DNA from: Telopea speciosissima
Lineage: Eukaryota > Streptophyta > Magnoliopsida > Proteales > Proteaceae
Length of the DNA: 64,000 bases
NCBI RefSeq assembly: GCF_018873765.1
Contig: NC_057925.1
Coordinates: forward strand, 4,046,927-4,110,926
Reading direction: 5' to 3'
Shown here in pieces: positions 59,320 to 64,000 of the stretch. Under the pieces are notes generated by a model that did no database searches, had not been told where the DNA came from, and saw nothing but the letters and a program-made list of their open reading frames with translations. Numbering within the stretch: the stretch's first letter is position 1; each line of letters starts with the position of its first letter. The translations under genes and the position numbers were made by a program.

Positions 59320-59536
59320 TGTAAGAGTTGTACTTTTAGTGAAAATACTTGTGTATTGATTGAGATTACAATAACAAATAAATAGGAATTACAGAGATAC
59401 ATTCCCATTGACATAGGGAATGTGATAAAGAGATTTACATAAAGAAGGAAACTAAGACAAACTAAATATGGACTCTTGAAGATAAAAAGATATGAGCGAC
59501 GTATTGGTTGGATATCTCCCACTATATCCGATAACA
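59320..59536 (-). repeat. 3' LTR of the minus-strand copia element
   Basis: On the minus strand a purine tract TTGAGGGGGAG ends at 59537 and TGTTATCGGATATAGTGGG follows; the LTR ends CTCTTACA at 59320, giving 217 bp with imperfect TGTTA/TTACA termini. Contains ATTCCCTATGTCAATGGG. No 5' LTR exists because the element is truncated. Confidence 0.7.
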
Positions 59537-61790
59537 CTCCCCCTCAAGTTGGAGCGTGAATGTCATGAACACCCAACTTGGACTTTAAGAACTGAAATGT
59601 ATCACGAACAAGTGGCTTGGTAAGGAGGTCCGCAAGTTGCATGTAGGAAGGAACATGATGAGTGGAGAGGCAGTCGGACTGGATGCGTTCACGTACAACA
59701 TGACAATCAATCTCAATGTGTTTCGTCCGCTCATGAAACACGGGGTTGGCAGCAATGTGAAGAGCAGCCTGACTATCACAGTAAAGGCACATAGAAGAGG
59801 AAAGCGAAACTCCAAGATCAAGTAACAAAGCGCGGAGCCAGACCAACTCACAGGTGGTGGTTGCCATGGACCTGTATTCAGCCTCGGTCGACGAGCGGGA
59901 AATGGTCGGCTGTTTCTTGGATTTTCATGAGAGGGGACTACCACCCAAAAATGTGATATAACCTGTGATGGAGCGACGAGTCGTGGGGCATGCAGCCCAA
60001 TCGGAGTCGGAAAAGGCCGCAAGGGTGAGAGAACTGGAGGCCGAAAGGAGGATACCAGCACCTGGAGAGGACTTCAGATAGCGGAGGATGCGTAAGGCAG
60101 CATCCATATGAGGCAGCACTTGGAGAGGACTTCAGATAGCTGAGCGTGTTGACTGCATAGGAAATGTCCGAGTGAGTGATAGTCAAATAAATAAGGCGAC
60201 CAATTAACCGCCGATAAGGAGAAGGATCACTAAGCACATCACCCATATCAGCACTCAACCGAACGCTCAGGTCCATAGGAAAGCTGACCGGTTTGGCTCC
60301 AAGAAGACCGGAGTCGGACAGAATGTCAAGTGTGTATTTCCGTTGGCTGAGGAAAATACCAGTTTTGCTGCGGGCAACCGCAATGCCAAGAAAATATTTG
60401 AGACGACCTAGGTCCTTGAGGCAAAATCGATCCTGTAAGAAACTGATGATAGCCTGAATAGCCTGCGTGTTAGAGCGAGCAATAATAATGTCATCAACGT
60501 ACACCAGAACGGCCGTGTAAGAGGTCGCAGTAGAGCGAACAAACAGAGAATAATCGGCCTTGGACTGCTTGTAACTGGCCTCAAGAAGAGACTTAGTCAA
60601 AGTGGCAAACCAATTGCGAGAAGCCTGTTTAAGGACATATAATGATTTCTGGAGCCGACACACACGAGTCTCCCCCTTCTTCGCATATCCGAGGGGGAGA
60701 CGCATATAAACCTCCTCATGAAGGGCACCATGGAGAAAGGCGTTGTTGACATACAATTGATAAAGATGCCAACCACGCATGGCGGCGACTGCAAGAAGAC
60801 TGCGGACAGTGACCAATTTTGCGACAAGGGCAAATGTATCAGTATAATCAAGTCCTTCCTATTGAGTAAAACCCTTAGTGACTAAGCGGGCCTTATAAAG
60901 TTGAATGCTGTAGTCGACATGTCGCTTAATTTTATATACCCATTTGCAACCAATGGGCTTCTTCCTGGCAGGGAGGGGGCGAAGCGACCAAGTTTGATTC
61001 TGTTCCAGAGCATGAAGCTCGGCTTCCATGGCCTTATGCCAATGGGGGTGGAGAGATGCCTCTGTAAAAGTGCTAGGTTCATGGTCAGTAGACAAGGCAG
61101 AAATAAAAGCAAAATGAGACGTGTCATAAGAAATAGAGTGAAGGAGAGGGTAAGGGGTGGTACCTGATGGAGGAGGCATGACGGGGGTTGGAACTAATGC
61201 AGAGGCCGTAGTGCAATCGTAGTCACGAAGGATAATGGGTTTGGTGTGAGGACGGGAAGAGCGACGAAGGGGGGGTGGGGGCAATGGAGGAGGTGGTGGA
61301 GGAACACTAGATGGAGGGGAGGGTGGTGAGAGAGGACCGGAAGGAGTTGAGGGCGGGGGGGGGGGGTAACAATGTCAGGAACCGAAATATGGTCAGGAAT
61401 TAGGTCGGGAATGGGAAGGGGCAGCACCGTTCGCGAAGGTTCAGCGGAGATGGTGGCGAATGGAAAAATGGATTCATGGAAAGTTACATCACGAGAGATA
61501 AACACATGGTGAGTGTGGAGGTTATACAAGCGATACCCTTTCTGACCAAATGGGAAACCAAGAAATATGCAACGATGAGCCCGGGCATCAAATTTGTAGC
61601 GGCCGGGGTCATGGTTGTGGGCATAACATAGGGAGCCAAAAACGAGCAGGTGGTCATAAGAGGGCACTTAGTTGAAAAGCAATTCATGCGGGGTCTTCCC
61701 ACCAAGATTAGGGGTGGGTAGGCAATTAATTAGGTAGGCAGCGTGCAAAACACAATCCCCCCAAAAAAATATTGGTAGTGAGTAGTGACC
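59537..61790 (-). pseudogene. Ty1/copia pol remnant, 5'-truncated (integrase to RNase H)
   Basis: From high to low coordinates: integrase C-terminal part (frameshifted near 61670; YDHLLVFGSLCYAHNHDPGR, GYRLYNLHTHHVFISRDV), a proline-rich spacer, RT and RNase H. RT has a stop right after VTKGFTQ (about 60860). The first catalytic Asp is Tyr (YQLYVNNAFLHG), although YVDD is intact. Near 60062-60141 a 20-bp sequence, TGGAGAGGACTTCAGATAGC, is repeated and the frame breaks there (YLKSSP read twice). RNase H resumes with FSDSDWAACPTTRRS and ends at ADLLTKPL. The element stops abruptly near 61790 in integrase; no gag or 5' LTR. Not capable of transposing itself. Confidence 0.9.
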
Positions 61791-63026
61791 AGGGGAATTT
61801 ATTTATTCGTATCAGGATCAGTATTGGTCTTGGTTGATACCGATCCGATATTAATCTGGATCGGTCTGTATTGGTCTAGGTTGGATAGCTTTACCCCTAT
61901 TTCCTTCGAAAAATTGAATTTTTTTTGTAGATTTTTAACCTTGATCTGTACCGATCCATTGTTACAGGATCAGCTACGAATCATTATCAATCTCTACTGA
62001 TACTGATATGAAATGGTCAATCTGACCCATTCGATACTGATTCCTCAATCTATGGTAGTGACCAAAATGACCATCGATGCCGATACCTATAGCACTGAGT
62101 AGAGATCATTAGAGTCCAATCCATTCTCACATTTGGCTTGCACCTTTAAGGTATTTAGACAACTACTTTGAGAAAAATATCGCTACATTGCTCTTGTACA
62201 AATTCCTTTATACCCTTCTCACATAATAAATAGTGGGACCTACATAGATATATTTCTCTCCTATTCTGATAATGTGAGTCCCATGTAAACCCCATATAGA
62301 TGATATCATTTTCCAACCCTTCATTGGTTGTAGTGTGTAAATTCTTTCTTACACTACCCTTATAGGAAACCCTCTCCTAAATGGGACAGCCACAGAGATT
62401 CTTAAATGGGTAACCGGGTAACTAGCTAAGATGCGGATACATTTGTCAGACTTGAAAATTGGAGAAAGTTTATTCCACCACACCATAAAGGTTCACCACA
62501 CCATCCTAAGGTTCACAAACTCGATCGGTCGTTGAAAATTTATGGCTACAAAGAAATTCAACTATCAAATGGATTAAAATTATAAACAAGTGGAATGTAT
62601 TTGTTATTAAACTTAACCTTAACCTCAGGGTGTTTTTTTGGATTTTTGATATATCATCCTACGGCTAAGCCTAAGCAAAGCAGCCTTGATTGAAGCCCAA
62701 AATAGATTTGTCCCATTTGCCAGAAATAGTATGTTTGGACCTCATTTTAATTTATTTGATCTCCAACTTCTTCATTAGAGCCTTCTTTCTAGAGGCTCCT
62801 TCTCCTATTCTAACCATTTTGATCTGAACAGATAAACTTATGGGTGCAGGTCAGGCTGGGCTGGGCTTGCATTTGACGAATTTTTAATTGGATGAGATTA
62901 TGTGGATCCAATGTGCTTCAAGTTGAAGCCCAAATTTCTCATGGGCCTTCCTAACTTTGATGCTTGAAATCATCCGAACATGTTGAATTCGGCCATATGC
63001 AGCCTCTTAATTATTTAACCCCAAGA
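61791..63026. other. Intergenic; GATAC/GATCC-rich patch, no gene
   Basis: 61800-62110 is dense in GATCCGATA/GATACTGAT strings. The remainder is AT-rich; a GGGCTGGGCTTGC stretch near 62858 is isolated. No domain is seen. Confidence 0.55.
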
Positions 63027-63110
63027 AAGGGAATAGCTCAATAGGCAAGGACCAACAACACCTCACAATTAACAATTAGGAGGTCATTAGTTCAACTCTT
63101 CTTGACGCAG
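63027..63110 (+). mobile_element. tRNA-like Pol III promoter head (SINE-type)
   Basis: A-box TAGCTCAATAGG (63034-63045) and B-box GTTCAACTC (63090-63098, matching GWTCRANNC) are 45 bp apart in a tRNA-like stretch beginning GGGAATAGCTC. It is not a functional tRNA: no credible acceptor stem or anticodon arm. It sits just upstream of a LINE-type frame. Confidence 0.5.
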
Positions 63111-63976
63111 TCTGTGTTTGTTAGGCGATGGCATGTGGGTGGGCTGGGGCCCGGGGTGGTCGGGTTTGGCGGTAGTCAGTCGTTCATGTGTTTTATGTGG
63201 CTCTTGTGATGAATCGATTTGGCATATATTCTTATCATGTGATTGGACTAAGCGTATCTGGGCTTCTGGTCCTCTTGGACTAAGAACTGAGCATCTCTCT
63301 GGCCCATCCTTCATCAATCTCTGTGCATCTTTACTTGCATCCTCCATTCTTGATAAACAATCTATTTCCTGGTTCTCCTCTATTTTCATTATAACTTGTT
63401 ATTATATTTGGTTTGCAAGGACCAATGTTGTTATGCGTGGTACTTTAGCTGACCCCTTATTGGTTATCAAAAGTGTTTTAAAATGGGCAAATGATCTTCA
63501 TATCTCACCACCTACAATAAATTCATTTATGATGGACTCACCATATTATGGATCTCCTAATATATCTCTTAGCTTTGTTTGTAACACTATAATGAACCTG
63601 CTTGGTTTAATTGTCGTAGGAGTTTGCTGAATCCGCTCCTAAATTAGCCCAGTGGCACTTTAACATTTTGATAGATGGACAGAGTTTTCTAACAGATGCA
63701 GGTTGCATAAGTGTATAGGACCCCATGGAGGCAGAACTTTTTGGTCTTCTACAAGGATGGGAAAGAGCTAACAAAGAGCAGATCCCCATAAGACATGTCT
63801 GGTTATGCAACAAGGACCTCTTTAAACTTATTATTTACAAAGACTCTTACTCTATACCCTGGAACCTTATACATAACTTTTTTGTTTTAGTTGAAAAAAC
63901 TGACAACTTTGACAACAAACTTTTCATCTTTGTAAGCATCTTGCCTGGTCCAAGGCTCCTCCACCGTTGTACTTAA
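63111..63976 (+). pseudogene. LINE fragment: zinc-binding RT C-terminus and RNase H-like part
   Basis: The frame 63118-63630 contains the zf-RVT pattern CVLCGSCDESIWHIFLSCDW plus a Trp-rich IWFARTNVVMRGT region, typical of the segment between RT and RNase H in plant non-LTR elements. An RNase H-like frame follows after a stop and frameshift (DAGCIS, then MEAELFGLLQGWERANK near 63725). The fragment runs to near the window edge. The Cys-His residues are present, but the upstream RT is absent. Confidence 0.75.
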
Positions 63977-64000
63977 CCGTTTAAGGTTTTTATATATATA

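Noticed and set aside
63027..63110. A functional tRNA gene
   Set aside because: A and B boxes are present, but I cannot form acceptor and anticodon stems, and the B-box spacing includes repeats of ACAATTA.

Overview
The window is nuclear DNA of a flowering plant, most likely a dicot or basal angiosperm with a repeat-rich genome. The genes have GT-AG introns, the families are plant-type (kelch-like/guanylate kinase fusion, NF-YA with a miR169 site, class II LOB domain), and the intergenic DNA is AT-rich and full of Ty1/copia, LINE, SINE, MULE, hAT and MITE remnants. I cannot name the species.

Three genes are well supported. A guanylate kinase (+, ten coding exons, 19588-21971) encodes 413 aa. 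A spliceosomal DEAH-box helicase of the Prp22/DHX8 family (+, two coding exons, 36048-40244) encodes 1181 aa. An NF-YA transcription factor subunit (-, five coding exons, 54706-44033) encodes 332 aa and has a miR169-complementary site in its 3' UTR. A fourth possible gene is a 118-aa secreted-type ORF at 40928-41284, directly followed by a LINE remnant. The three clear genes look like unrelated housekeeping or regulatory neighbours; nothing suggests a gene cluster.

Layout: 1-1803 is the 3' part of a copia element with its LTR; 1889-3600 holds two tandem-repeat patches; 3950-18534 is a degenerate tandem array of four units (each roughly 2.3-4.4 kb) whose last unit runs into the guanylate kinase leader. 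The array units carry different insertions, and sister units show the matching empty sites. Between units 2 and 3 lies a captured exon of a class II LOB-domain (LBD) gene. 21972-31690 is intergenic: a MULE-like element with a nested hAT-like MITE and SINE, a LINE 3' end, a three-copy ~365-bp tandem repeat and a complete SINE. 31690-36045 is probably the leader and a long 5' UTR intron of the helicase gene, containing a GC-rich foldback and an LTR-like segment. 43043-55760 is the NF-YA gene, whose introns contain an LTR with primer-binding site and a 3.6-kb element with terminal inverted repeats. 55925-58640 has MITEs, 59320-61790 is a 5'-truncated copia element (-), and 63027-64000 is a tRNA-like Pol III head followed by a LINE fragment.

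The most unusual observations are the gene-flank tandem array with built-in empty sites, the captured LBD exon, and at least seven very short poly(T) inserts (15-35 bp) flanked by 13-16 bp target-site duplications, which look like retroposon tails inserted almost alone. Nothing in the window looks like a new enzymatic or defence system.
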